Positions 32,704 through 44,425 of a stretch of 64,000 nucleotides of DNA are shown here, in pieces. The DNA comes from Capsicum annuum (Eukaryota; Streptophyta; Magnoliopsida; Solanales; Solanaceae). The stretch spans positions 50,500 through 114,499 of the forward strand of contig NW_025851300.1 of NCBI RefSeq assembly GCF_002878395.1, given 5' to 3'. Position 1 is the stretch's first letter. Each line of letters starts with the position of its first letter. The translations under genes and the position numbers were made by a program. The notes under the pieces were generated by a model. That model saw nothing but the letters and a program-made list of their open reading frames with translations, was not told where the DNA came from and searched no databases.

Positions 32704-35021
32704 ATGGAGGGATCAATAACAATAAGGGTCGATTGTCATGGTCAATGGATCGAGAAGAGCAATCGATATGTATGGCATTGGAAGGAGGGTGAAATACTAA
32801 AAATGATAGCTATGACAGTCCAAAGTGATATTTTGTATGATGATTTTGTGAACTTAATCATCAATTTTAGTGGACTGAATTATCAACCAAAAGAACTCGT
32901 CATCAGCTACATGCATAGCTCCTTTGAAAATCAGAGGGTACTGCCTTTCAAGATAATCGATCAAGTTCGGTTGTGTACTTATTTAAGTGATTTAACCAGG
33001 CTAGTGTTAAGGGTGAACATAGTTGAAAAGATGACAGAGAATAAGAACCAAAACGTAGAAGTAGTAGAACAAGAAGACTTCTTTGATAATAGGTTGGATG
33101 ATCAAGACATGAATATTCTAGATGATGATCAAACACCTACGCCCGTTGATGCGACCAATACGATGTGCAGTTCATCTCAATCGACACAGTATGGAAATCT
33201 CTAAGATGATGGGACTGACTATTTTATTGGAATGTCATTCAAGGAAAAGAATGAACTATCTAACACTTTGTTTATTTCTTGCTTGAAAAAAAAATTCAAA
33301 ATAAAAAAGGCGATTATTTCGAGCAGTGTCTTTTACTTCAAATGTGTTAATTCGAACTGCAGGTGGTGGTTGAGAGTGGTGAAGTACACAAGTTCTGATA
33401 GATTCGTCATTCATAAACATGAAAAGAATCACACATGTGGTTCAGAGCACATCTCGGGTCAAAATCCTTACGCCACGACAAAGGTCCTCGGTGAATATTT
33501 CAGGTGTAGTTTCCTCGATGGCAAAGGCCCTTCAACAAGGGTTATGGCCAATCAACTCCTTACGGATTTGGGTGTCCTGGTCAGATATTGGAAGATATAT
33601 ACGGCCATAAGGATTGCTAAGGACCTGGTTAGGGGGACACTCGAGCATGGGTATGCAGTCCTGGATGCTTACCGTTACATGATTGAGTGTACAAATCCCA
33701 GAAGTAAGACGGTATTGCATCTGGATGAAAACGTAAGGTTCAAGCACTTTTTTGAATCTTATGGTGCTTGGATTCAAGTTTTTCGACATTTGAGAAAAGG
33801 CATAGCCATCGACGGTACCTTTTTGAGGAGCAGGTATAATGGAGTTCTCCTAGTGGCGGTGGCACAGGATGCGGAGAATCACATTTTTTTTGTCTCTTTT
33901 TGTGTAGCAGACAAGGAATGTGATGCCTCTTATGGATTTTTTTAAAACAACTGTGAAGCTGCATCGAAGATATTGAAGAGTTATGTTTTGTATCAGATAG
34001 GCATCCAAGTATTCCAAAGATGGGTTCACTTTTCTTCACTTCTTCTTACTTTGGTTGTTGCATCAGGCATCTTGGAGAGAACATTCGAAACAACTATCAC
34101 AACGAAATGGTCATCACCCTTTTTTATAGAGAGCTAAAGCATATAGTAGAGAGGAGTTTTTAGACCATATCAATCAAATAGCAAATGTGAATCCCAAGGT
34201 AGCAGAATTTCTTGAACGTGTCAATTTCGAGAGATAGAGTCGGGCATTCTGTCCAGCAGATAGATATATTCTTATGAATTTAATGTCTTGTTTGATTTAT
34301 AAGTTTAGTATGATGTGGTACTAAGTGATTTTTTTTTATAGGTACAATATTATGACATCAAACATAGCTGAATCGGTGAATTTATTGTTTGACGATGAAA
34401 GAAAATTTCTCATCAAGGCTATGTTTGAAAAAATAAGCAAGAAATATAGCAAATTTTTAAACGAAAGGCGTGTACAGTTCAAGTGCCCAGAAAAAAGAAC
34501 CAGATTTGTTCTCGAAATCGAAAAAAATATCAACGACTGTCAGTTTGGGGAATAGGTTATTCTCTCATAAAATAGCAGATTACAAATTCTGTATCACCGA
34601 TCATGATGATGCTCCCACGGTCTATCTTCAAACAAGACCTTGTATGTGTAGAGTTTTTGACTTGGACAAAATACCTTGTCCACATGGTATGGCAGCACTT
34701 TAAGCTCAATACGATCATAAATATGGACCTGAAGTTTACGAGCACTCCTCTTAATATTATTCGGTAAAAAAATATAAAATGCCATATAGTGAGCATATTA
34801 CTCCGGTGTCTCCCAAAGAATCTTGGGTTGTTCCTGCAGAGCTTATGGAGAGATTAATATCTCCTCTATATATTGACCCAAACACTATCAAACCGGTAAG
34901 AAAGCCATATAAGAGGAGGCATAGAGTTGGAGTATCATTTTCATCAAGAAGAAACAAGTGCTCAACATGTAAGTATGCTGGCCGCAAAACAACTACATGC
35001 CCGAATCGTAATCCACCATGA
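32704..35021 (+). pseudogene. MULE transposase (MuDR type), decayed
   Basis: The N-terminal region is open for 166 codons. An in-frame TAA at 33202 precedes the Mutator DNA-binding block (NCRWWLRVVK, HTCGSEH) and the start of the catalytic core (GIAIDGTFLRSRYNGVLL, first catalytic Asp). After a frameshift near 33940 the core continues with CFVSDRHPSIPKMGS (second Asp) and IRHLGENIRNNYHNE. A second shift lies near 34140. A probable short intron (about 34263-34341) has lost its GT donor. NIMTSNIAESVN follows, then a third shift near 34530, and the SWIM finger (PCMCRVFDLDKIPCPHGMA) at 34637-34690. The tail carries a zinc-knuckle-like CSTC...CPN whose His is changed. The order is that of plant Mutator-like transposases. 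It is inactive as it stands, but few lesions separate it from an open frame, so decay is moderate. Confidence 0.85.
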
Positions 35022-35576
35022 TCGTTGTAATTGCAGAAACTTGTGTTGTTGTTTGTTTGTTATGGACTTTTATATATTTAACTCATTGTTTTGAACTTAA
35101 TGTTATCATTTATTACATATAAAATATCTTTTTTAATAACTTATGCATCAATAAAAAGAGGGAAAACATGAACTAAATAATACATCAGACCACAATTATT
35201 CTCAACTGTTCCACAAACTAAAATATTTTCCTCTAATAGATGACAAATCTGTCGAAACAGATGGATAATCTGCTGATAGAAACCCAAAAAATGACCAATT
35301 TGTTCCAACATACGGTCCATCCATTGAAAGAACTCAAAATCCAAAATTGCTAGTGTTACTGGATTCTACATTGGTCCTTGCCTCCAACCGTCGACATGTT
35401 AACATGTATGTATGTTTAGATTAGAAGAAATAGACAGAATGAAAATTGAATAAGAATTAAAATGCCAAAGTTGACTAAAAGTAAATTTTTCATAAAATGA
35501 AAAATAAAATACTTTAGGTATAGATTCGATATTGAAAAATTAAAATACATACACTAAAATAAAAAATACATTCTAA
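35022..35576. other. Spacer between the convergent MULE frames
   Basis: AT-rich. A small cluster of CTGTTNNAACAG-like words lies at 35230-35300. No other feature is seen. Confidence 0.45.
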
Positions 35577-35642
35577 TTATCATCATCATCATCGTCATCA
35601 TTAATGAAGCAGGCCAATTAACTCGCAGCAGCAGGGCCCTCA

Positions 35643-35774
35643 TCAACCTCTGTATATCTCTCTGAATATCGTTGCTCGCACAATGACCAACTCTCTCTGC
35701 AGGTCATTAACCTGCCTCTGAAGTTCCCACACTGTGTCGCGTAGAATAACAATTTTCGGAACAGGATCAACCAT
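35643..35774 (-). CDS. Small coiled-coil frame converging on the MULE transposase
   Basis: From the ATG just inside an acceptor (TTCTAG|ATATGG), 43 codons read MVDPVPKIVILRDTVWELQR and onward. Leu, Val and Ile fall at heptad-like spacing (VWELQRQVNDLQRELVIV), which suggests a short coiled coil. After the stop a second frame continues with an Asp run (GATGATGAT...), so an older, longer protein with an acidic tail may have been cut by a frameshift. It points toward the transposase gene, as mudrB does toward mudrA in maize MuDR. I know of no homology to MURB, so the analogy concerns layout only. Confidence 0.5.
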   Translation of the reverse strand: MVDPVPKIVILRDTVWELQRQVNDLQRELVIVRATIFREIYRG

Positions 35775-35874
35775 ATCTAGAACACGCATGAATTGACAAA
35801 TGTAAAGAAAAAAGTTCAAAATGTAATACAATGTATACGACCAACTGGTAAATTTACATCAGAAAAAAACTTAC

Positions 35875-35955
35875 CTCAACAAGAAAGGAATATGATTTTT
35901 GAAGAGAAGTGGTTGAAGATGTCACACGAGAAGAAAAAATACAAGAAATAAATAA
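35875..35955 (-). other. Candidate spliced 5' leader exon of the small frame
   Basis: It lies about 30 bp downstream of a TATA box and ends at TTGAG|GTAAG, a strong donor. The matching acceptor TTCTAG lies two bases before the ATG at 35774, giving a 98-bp intron. The 5' limit is estimated. Confidence 0.45.
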
Positions 35956-35986
35956 ATTTAAGTAGAATTAAGATTAAGAAGGGACA

Positions 35987-35994
35987 TATTTATA
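35987..35994 (-). promoter_or_regulatory. TATA box for the small convergent frame
   Basis: TATAAATA on the minus strand, with an ACACGTCA (ABRE/bZIP-like) word about 20 bp upstream, sits correctly for the leader exon. Confidence 0.55.
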
Positions 35995-36169
35995 GAGGAT
36001 TGAATTTTGACGTGTCAGGCCAAAAGGCACGACTGTTCAGCTTCATTGTATTAATTACATTCAAACTTGGTGGCATTTTATTTTTTGTGAAAAGTCGCAA
36101 CTTTTTCTTTTACATTAATACTTCTTACCTTTTCAAAGCAGTTTGAGACTCAATAAAAGCCGTTATTAT

Positions 36170-36940
36170 TGAGTTGTTGCAATAGATCGTCCATCTATCG
36201 CAATAGATTTAGCATTTGTTGCAACAGATGGACTGAATGTGCAATAAATGGTCTGTCAAAATAGATTTACCATCTATTACATCAGATGGTTTGTATGTGC
36301 AACAGATGAGATATCTGATGCAACATATGTATTATCTGTTGTAACAGATGGACCATATGTTAGAGGAGATGTTTTGATTTCTTCTAACAGCTGATTCATC
36401 AGTTTCAATAGATGGAGTATTTGGTTCATTAGCTGTTTTAAATGTGTTAGATAAAAAGTCATCACTCTTCACCTCTTTTTAATAGTCCCTCCGTTTCATA
36501 TTAGTTGGGCCCTTTGGGCTTGCACACTAATTAAGAAAAATATAAATTAGGTGATTATTTTACCAAATTGGCGTTATTAATTATGCTTTGAAAGTATAAA
36601 TGTGAACTATATACTTTATGTAGTCATTTAATAATAGGGGTAATCTTGGAAGAATATAATAAAATTCACTTGATTTTATAAAAAGGACAACTAAATTGAA
36701 ACAAACATTTTTAGTAAGAAGTAATCATATGTGTGCAGATGAATAAACACAGTCTGGTCTGTTGCAACAGATTTACCATCTGTTGCAACATATGGATTGT
36801 TTGTTGCGATGGATAGACCATATATTGGAGGAGATGTTTTTATTTCTTCTAACAGCTTATTGGTTAGAGATTTCGATTCATCAGCTATTTTGAATGTGTT
36901 AAGATAAAAAGTCACGACTCTTCACACCTCTTTTTAAATT
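36170..36940. repeat. Duplicated block with palindromic units, split by a MITE
   Basis: The segment 36351-36482 (GACCATATGTTAGAGGAGAT ... CACCTCTTTTT) recurs at 36816-36939. CTGTTGCAACAG is exact at 36759-36770, and more degenerate units lie at 36180-36350. Between the copies is a Stowaway-type insertion. Confidence 0.7.
36484..36712. mobile_element. Stowaway-type MITE
   Basis: It begins GTCCCTCCGTTTCATATTAG and ends with the inverted GGACAACTAAATTGAAACA, with AT-rich DNA between. Confidence 0.65.
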
Positions 36941-37084
36941 GTCTTCACATGCGTGCAGATGAATAAACTACAATGTCTGACAAGTCCTGATGGGGTAAGA
37001 AGAATAAGGTGCGTTCAATGGATTCCATTTTCATGCATGCAAGTTATGTATATTATTGATCAGGCTACCGTGACAGACACACAT

Positions 37085-37957
37085 AAAGTGCAATGATTTT
37101 GTGAATGCAGTTCTTTACCGATTAGACACTGATCCTTCAAAAAAGATCCTATATTGTATATTTTAGTTTGATAGGTGCGAACTGATAAGGCCGAAGGGTT
37201 TCAAGAAGTTGGTGTTGATACCCCGTTATAATTTAATGATGGTTTATGCTCATGTTTTTATGTCAAGTTTGGGGAAGGGTTCAAGTTCTTGGCGGTAGTG
37301 TAAATATCTAATAGTGATTGGACCAGTTTTAATGCTGCAATGGACTTCTTGAAAGGCTTCCGAAGCCTCGCAATACATAAAACAATGATAAAACCAATTG
37401 AAATTCCCCTAGTTCAAATTTATATGGATGGATTGCTGGAGGAGACTTTCATACATTAGAAGGTGCTTAGAAGAATAACTATGCGCGAAGGGAGAGGTGG
37501 AGAAGGCCATATATCATCTCATACCTTATTTAAGTGGAAACACAAGATAGGAAGGAAAGTGCAGCAAAATTGGCCAATGAAATTGACATGAGGAACAAAA
37601 AAAACTGGATGAGCTTCAAATATGGAAGTGTATCCAAATATAAAAATTCATCAGTCGATGAAAAAAATAATAATGGTCAATAGGACTAGAGCTGGACATT
37701 TTGCTCGAGAATGTAACTAGCGAGCGTGGCCTCAATGAAGACTCTCACAAAGTGTAGGACCAGAACTCTAAGAAACAAGCTTCACGATCATGGAAGGTGG
37801 TAAGATTGTCGGTCAGAATTGAAACCTGAACCAACAACTCCTAAATTAAAAATATGGGAAGCCAAGGCATCAATTTCTGAAGTCTAACATGCATGCCATG
37901 CCTTATTTTTGTGGCTATTATCAGGTCAATGGCAGTAGAAACAAAAAGGTCCGAAGT
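37085..37957 (+). repeat. Left arm of a large inverted duplication
   Basis: The arm runs from ATTTTGTGAATG...TCTTTACC toward a centre at about 37958 (GTCCGAAGTTTGGAC). Its reverse complement is found at 37958-38945. Long matches include CAAGTTTGGGGAAGGGTTCA and GGTAAGATTGTCGGTC. It keeps the uninterrupted sequence AGTGATTGGACCAGTTTTAA where the other arm has an insertion. A GHFAREC zinc-knuckle-like word at about 37700 hints at old coding DNA, but the source gene is not recognised. Confidence 0.82.
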
Positions 37958-38945
37958 TTGGACGAAATCCCATGCCTTGTTGTTTCCACTTCCTTTGACC
38001 TGACCAGAACCATAAAAAGGAGGCATGGGATGCAAGTTTAACTTAAGAAATTGCCACCTTGGCTTGATCCTATATTTTTAATGCAGGAGTAGTTGGTTTA
38101 GGTTTCAATTCAGACCGACAATCTTACCATCTTCCGTGCTTGCAAAGCTTTTTTCTTAGAGTTCTAGTCCTACATTTTGTGGGTCTTCAGTGAGGCCGTG
38201 CTCTCTAGTTGCAGTCTCTAGCAAAGTGACCAGCTCAAGTCCTCTTGACCATTCTTCTTTTTCTTCAACGACTGATTGATTCTCATTTTTGGATAAACTT
38301 TCACATTCACAGCTCATCCAATTTTTTCATTTTTCATGTCAATTTCATCAACCAATTTTGCTACACTTTCCTTCCCATCCTGTGTTTCTTCTTAACAAAG
38401 ACTAAGATGATATATGGCCTTCTCAACCTCCCTCTTCCTATGTAGGTTTTCTCCCAAATACCTTTTGTTGTATAATAGTCTCCTCAAATAACCCATCCAT
38501 ATAAATTTAGACCAGGGGAATTTCTATTAGTTCCATCATTGTCTATTGCAGTGCGAGGCTTCAGAGGCCTTTCAACAAGTCTATTGAGCCATTAAAACTG
38601 GTCCAATCAACAAAAACAATAACAATAACAACATACCCAGTATATTCCCGTATAGTGGGATCTGGGAAGGGTAAAATGTACGCAGTTCATACCACTACCC
38701 CCGACGGGTAGTCCAATCACTATTGGATATTTACACTACCACAAAAAACTTGAACCCTTCCCCAAACTTGACACAAAAACATGATCATAAATAATCATTA
38801 AATTGTAACGGGATATCGACACCACCATCTTAGTCCCTTAGCCTTACCAGTTCGAATATAACAATCTTAACTGTAAAATGCCATATCTTATTTGAAGGAT
38901 TAACGCCTAATAGGTAAAGAATAAACATTCACAAAATTATTGTAC
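37958..38945 (-). repeat. Right arm of the inverted duplication
   Basis: It is the reverse complement of 37085-37957 with scattered differences and one 101-bp insertion plus target duplication. The arms meet with almost no spacer, so a transcript would fold into a long hairpin. Confidence 0.82.
38610..38710. mobile_element. SINE-like insertion with 9-bp target duplication
   Basis: GTCCAATCA flanks it exactly (38601-38609 and 38711-38719). It contains AACAACATACCCAGTATATT, a GGGATCTGGGAAGGGTA-type block and GTACGCAG, a module widespread in Solanaceae genomes. The other arm has one GTCCAATCA and no insert, so the insertion followed the duplication. The family name is left open. Confidence 0.75.
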
Positions 38946-40170
38946 TAAATTTGTGTTTGCATGATAGGTTAATCAGTAAGACGTACCTCCCACATATGAA
39001 GTGGTTCCATCTGCAAGTAGCTTATTCCTCTGAATCCATCTTTACTCTAGCCTTTAATGCAGGCCAGACAAAAGTGGATTCAGTTTCACTTCTTTTTGTC
39101 TGCAAACAAGAGAAATACATTTGATGTCAAACAAGAGAAGAACAAAAATAAAACAAAAAGAATATTTCAAAAGGGTAACACGAAATTGAGTGAATTGACG
39201 GATGACCAATATGATGCAACAAATTACCCATCTGTTCAATCGATGAGGCATTGTTGCAACAGATGGATGACAAGTTGCAATAGATTGGTCATCTGTTAGA
39301 ATAAATCAAACCAGCCTTGCTATTGGTTTGATTTCTTTAAATAGTTGCTCCATCTGTTCCAACAACTGATTCGTCAATTGTAACAGTTGAGGAAATAATT
39401 GCAACACCACCACCAACAGCATCAACATCAAAGAAACAACACCATATGTTCCAACACCATCCACAACACAAATGTAACATGTTCCAACACGACCACCACC
39501 CAAACAACACCACCACCAAAGTATCAAACAAAAGATATAAAAAAAACTATACTGACAATAAGGCTTTTTAAGTTCTCCCAACAGATGACTTTTTTCACAT
39601 ATTTTAATAAAAATAATGGTTCATTCATTCAAGACTTAAAAGTCACCTTTCCTTCAATTTTCTCAATAAATAGGAAAATGGTAATGGGTAAATCATTAAT
39701 AGCAAAAGATGTAAATATATAATTTAAATGACATATAAAAAAGAAGACGAGATGAAAAGAGTAATAGTGAACCATACCTGCAATGTCAAAAAAGTAAAGG
39801 GATCAGAACATCCAGTTCAGTCGAGAAAAGATATTGATTGGTTGATATCGGAAAGGATCCTCATCCGAAAGAAAAGAGAAAAGAGAGGAAAAAAGGAAAC
39901 AAAGAGAAATAAGAATTAAGAATAAAGAAGAGTGATAAGTTGAGTCTTACTTTATGGCTGAAGGAGATAGTGACATTGAAAACACCACATAAGACTACTC
40001 ACTCAGGAGATTTTTGAGTTATCCAAGTAGTACCGAGTAATATTTTTTACAGCCTTAGTATTTTAACTTTTTATCTCGGATATAAAATACCTAAATTGCT
40101 TTAAAAAAATTATCTTTAAACATTTAAGTGCAATTGATGATAATTTCGGTTTGGAAATTTCCAAAGCTCG
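38946..40170. other. Mixed non-coding DNA with scattered palindromic units
   Basis: Units such as TTGTTGCAACAGATGG lie at 39200-39300, and a CCACCAACAACAC-rich stretch at 39400-39510. Frames at 39057-39299, 39399-39722 and 39728-39919 (Lys-rich) have no recognisable domain; I do not call them genes. Confidence 0.45.
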
Positions 40171-41990
40171 ATTATTTGTCGGAACAAATGACGCAATCTG
40201 TTTGATAGTTTACAACAGATGCATAATATGTTTAGATTACCTAATCTGTTTGATTTAATCCAATAGAAAAGACATCTGTTGCAACAGGTTGAATATTTTT
40301 TTTTATAAAATTTTAATTGAGTTCATATGTTAGACTAATACCTTAATTGAATAATCTAGGACTAGGGGTGAGTTCTCATAGGGTCAACTACAACTTTAAT
40401 TAAAGTTTTTTTGGCAATTGCATGATGAGACGGTATTGCGTTCCTCCCGATCAGAGTCATCGATTGATCACTCTGAGCTGAATCAATTCTTACTACCTCA
40501 TATGTTCAACTAATACCTTAATTGATTAATCTAGCACTAGGGTACTAATACCTTAATTGAATAATCTAGGACTAGGGGTGAGTTCTCATAGGATCAACTA
40601 CAACTTCAATTGAGTCTTTTGGCAATTGCATAATAAGATGGTATTGCGTTTCTGCTAACCAGAGTCGTCGATCGATCACTCTGAATAGAACCGATTCTTA
40701 CTACCTCATATGTTCAACTAATACCTTAATTGATTAATCTAGGACTAGGGGTGAGTTCTCATCATGTCAACTACAATAAATGGCAACACCTATTTGATAA
40801 TTTACAACAAATGGGTAATCTATTATGACATATGACTTAATCCATTTAATAATTTACAACAAATAGGTAATCTGTCGCAATAGATAATCTGTTTGATAGT
40901 TTACAACAGATTCGTGATATGTTGTAACAAATGACATAATCTATTTGATAGTTTACAATAGATATGTAATATGTTGCAACAGATTACGTAATCTGTTTGA
41001 TTTAATCCAAGAAAACAGACATCTGTTGCAACAAGTTGAACATTTGTTTATATATAATTTCAATTGAGTTCATATGTTAGACTTATACCTTAATTAAATG
41101 TGAGTTCTCATAGGATAAACTACAACTTCAATTTAGTCTTTTGACAATTGCATGATGAGACGGTATTGTGTTCCTCCCAACCAGAGTCGTCGATCGATCA
41201 CTTTGAGTCGAACCAATTCTTACTACATCATATGTTAGACTAATACCTTAATTGATTAATCTAGAAAAGGATACTAATACCTTAATTGAATAATCTAGGA
41301 CTAGGGGTGAGTTCTCTTATGGTCAACTACAACTTCAATTGAGTTTTTTGACAATTACATGATGAGACAGTATTGTATTCCTCATGACCAGAGTCGTTGA
41401 TCGATCACTCTGAACCAAACCAATTCTTACTACCTCATATGTTAGACTAATACCTTAATTGATTAACCTAGGACAGGGTACTAATACCTTAATTGAATAA
41501 TCTAGGACTAGGGGTGAGTTATCATATGGTTAACTATTGATCAATCTAGGACTAGGGTTGAGTTTTCATAGGGTCAGCTACAATAGATGGAAGAGCCTAT
41601 TTGATAATTTACAATATATGGGTAATCTGTCGCAACATATGACAATCTATTTGATAATTTACAATAGATGGGTAATCTGTCACAATAACTGACTTAATCT
41701 ATTTGATAATTTACAATAGATTCGTAATATGTTGTTACCTAATCTGATTGATAATTTACAATAGATGCAAAATCTGATAAAATATGTTGAACATTTATAT
41801 TTATACAATTTCAATTAAGTTCATATGTTAGACTAATAGTACCTAAATTGATTAATCTAGGACCAGGGGTGAGTTCATAGGGTCAACTAGAGTACTCGGT
41901 CAACAACTTCAATTGTTTTTATACAATTTCAATTGAGTTCATATGTTAGACTAATAGTACCCTTTGGCAATTGCATGATGAGAGGGTTAA
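40171..41990. repeat. Degenerate tandem array, units about 160-210 bp
   Basis: CATATGTTAGACTAATACCT-like starts lie at about 40324, 40499, 40707, 41071, 41229, 41436, 41822 and 41939. Each unit carries GGACTAGGGGTGAGTTCTCA, GGCAATTGCATGATGAGACG and a GTCGATCGATCACT word. CTGTTGCAACAG-like units (40180-40290, 40850-41040, 41600-41790) alternate with them. It is non-coding. Confidence 0.8.
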
Positions 41991-41994
41991 AATT

Positions 41995-43310
41995 ATGCAT
42001 GTCTTTTATAATTTTAAAAATAATTAAAAACAATTCAGACCAAATTAACATTTTTAAAACTTGTCATTCTTTTCCAAAATACAAATCAACCCATACAAAA
42101 TGTTTCATTATTTATTCTGAATTAAACAACACGGCAATAAACCAAAATTAATCCACGTTCAACTTTTATTAATTTCTCGATTCCTTCCCCAAATCAACCA
42201 ATTTTAATTCTCAAACAAAGACATCATTTCAAGAAACAATCCATACTCAAGGGAACTAACCACGATTCAAAACAAGCAAATATTCACCACAACATGGATC
42301 AAGCAACATATAACATACAATTCGATACATTCAAAAATAATAAATAATAAGAGGGAAGGAATAGGATTGGACCTCAATTTGAAGATTTTGAAATTCAATA
42401 ATACTTCAATGAAAGAACAGAATCCGCGCCAAAGAAACTTCCATTCGGAACCTCAATTCAAACCAACTCCAACTCGATCAAAATCCGAAAAAAAGACTGA
42501 ACAACCTCAAGACAGTCCCCGCGAAAACCCAAGAAAAGAAACGAGACTGATCTTAGGAATTTTGCTTGTTCAACAATATTTCGCTGAAACAGAACAATAG
42601 ACAACCGAGAAAATATTTTTTTCGGCCAGATTTGTCAGAAAAAGGCTGATTAACGGACTGATTTAACTCTGATCTTGGGGTATTAATGAACTCAAAGTTC
42701 AGAAATCATCCAGTAGCCCTTTATCTGGTAATTTCAAATAGATTTGGTGATTTTTCAACGTGTTTCTGGCGAAACTGTGGCTGGAATAGTAACTCGAACA
42801 CGGAATTGACGTCTCTCCCTTACCGTTCTCACTCTATCTCTCCCTCTCTCATGGTGAGTGTTTTGTGCGATGGAGAAGAAAAGAGAAAAATATCGGGTCT
42901 CCAAAAGGGCTTCTAAGAAGAAAAAGGAAGAAAAAATGGCGTCACTTTGCTTGTTGAAGATAATGGTGATGGCCCTCTCCCTTTTGTTTCTGTAATCCAT
43001 GTGTATCTATAAAAAAAAAAGTGTGGATGGTGTATTATTCCCTATAGTCCCCCTTCCATTTTTGTTGTATGTGTAATTTGTTATGGACAAAGAAGGAAAA
43101 AAAATATGAGAGGGAAATGGGTGGGGTCACGTGGGTAGTGAGATGTCCGCTTTTAATTGCAGAGATTGTTAAGATAGGATTAAAACAAGGTAAAATTTGT
43201 TAAGGGTTATTATTTTATGGAGAGATAATTACATGATTTAGGGTACAGGATAGGATAAGGTAAAAATGAGTAAAAGTGATATCAGGGAGGGACAAAATTA
43301 GGTGTTTACA
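41995..43310 (-). mobile_element. Probable LTR (minus orientation)
   Basis: The minus strand starts at 43310 with TGTAAACACCTAATTTTGTC, a start typical of some Solanaceae Ty3/gypsy LTRs. The lower border is set only by where the neighbouring tandem array ends. Frames at 42367-42600, 42686-42916 and 42755-43000 show no domain. No target duplication was found. Confidence 0.45.
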
Positions 43311-44425
43311 GTAATGAACATCAATATTATTAATGGTTGTGGATATTCTGATTTAGTTTAGATTGAATTTTAATTTGTAGGTTTTAGGTTGAATTTAATT
43401 GAGAATTCATTTTAAATGGTAATTCTAACTGAAGTTCGGATTATTTTAGGCAAATTAGAAAAAAATGCTGATTTGAAGGGTATATATAATAAGTTTCATG
43501 ACGGTGAAAGCATAAATAGTCTAATAGTATACCGAATGATAACTTTTACTAATAAATAAATATATGAGACTTTTTTTACCCTAAAAATCACAAATGTAAT
43601 TTTTTTTGTTTGTCTATTGTTGTACTTTCATATAATTGTAAAGACATGTACTTTCTTTTAACAAAACAATATGTGTTTTTGTGGTGAAAAAATAGGAAAA
43701 GACTTTTCATGAAAAATCTATCAAATATTTGTTGTTTAAATAATTTTTTATTTTATGCATGTTGGTGCTGCAAATATTAGATGTGCTTGTAGGCTAGGAT
43801 TTTGATTGGACGTTTACCTACACATTCACCGACATTAAATAGATAACATCTCCTGCTATTCTTTGTTGTATTTTCATATAATTAATTCTAAAGATGTATA
43901 AATTTTTTTAACAAAAATATATTGTGAAGCTATTTGTCTGTTCTTTGTTGTGCTTTCGTATAATTGTTAAGACATGCATGTATTTTCTTTTAATAATAAA
44001 TATGTGTTGTTTTGGTGAAAAAAATAAATAGTGAAAGACTTATCATGAAAAAAAAGTTTAATATTTGTTGGCTACAATTTTATTTTGCAATTACTAGCTA
44101 TACAATTACTTGGTATTACCTTTTAGCTATTTTAAAGTAAATTATCCTTATCATGTTATATTATTTAACGTAATTACACACGTGCAAAACACGTATCATA
44201 AATTAGTATTAAAATAAACTCACATTTCTAAATTCAATTTGAATAACAGTATTTTTATTTTTTTAGTAAATTGATCTATAGAATTTAAAATGTATGCACA
44301 TACATGAAAAAAAAATTAATCTCCTTCCATCTGAACTACATTTATAATAACAACAATTAAGAGTGTTTCCTCAATTCGGTAATGTTTTTCTTATGTCTCA
44401 AGGAGTACGAAAGATATATGAGATG
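43311..44425. other. AT-rich DNA with a diverged local duplication
   Basis: Segments at 43610-43760 and 43920-44090 share TTGTTGTNCTTTCNTATAATTG, AAGACATG and GACTT(T/A)TCATGAAAAA. No gene is seen. Confidence 0.5.

Noticed and set aside
37600..37790. Zinc-knuckle word GHFAREC suggesting a gag or viral coat gene
   Set aside because: The other Cys ligands are missing and the surrounding reading matches nothing I recognise in either arm.
39728..39919. Lys-rich 63-residue plus-strand frame
   Set aside because: No homologue is recognised, the composition is biased, and there is no promoter or splice context.
42367..43000. Three overlapping frames in the 42.4-43.0 kb region
   Set aside because: They have no domain, lie on both strands and fall in a probable LTR.
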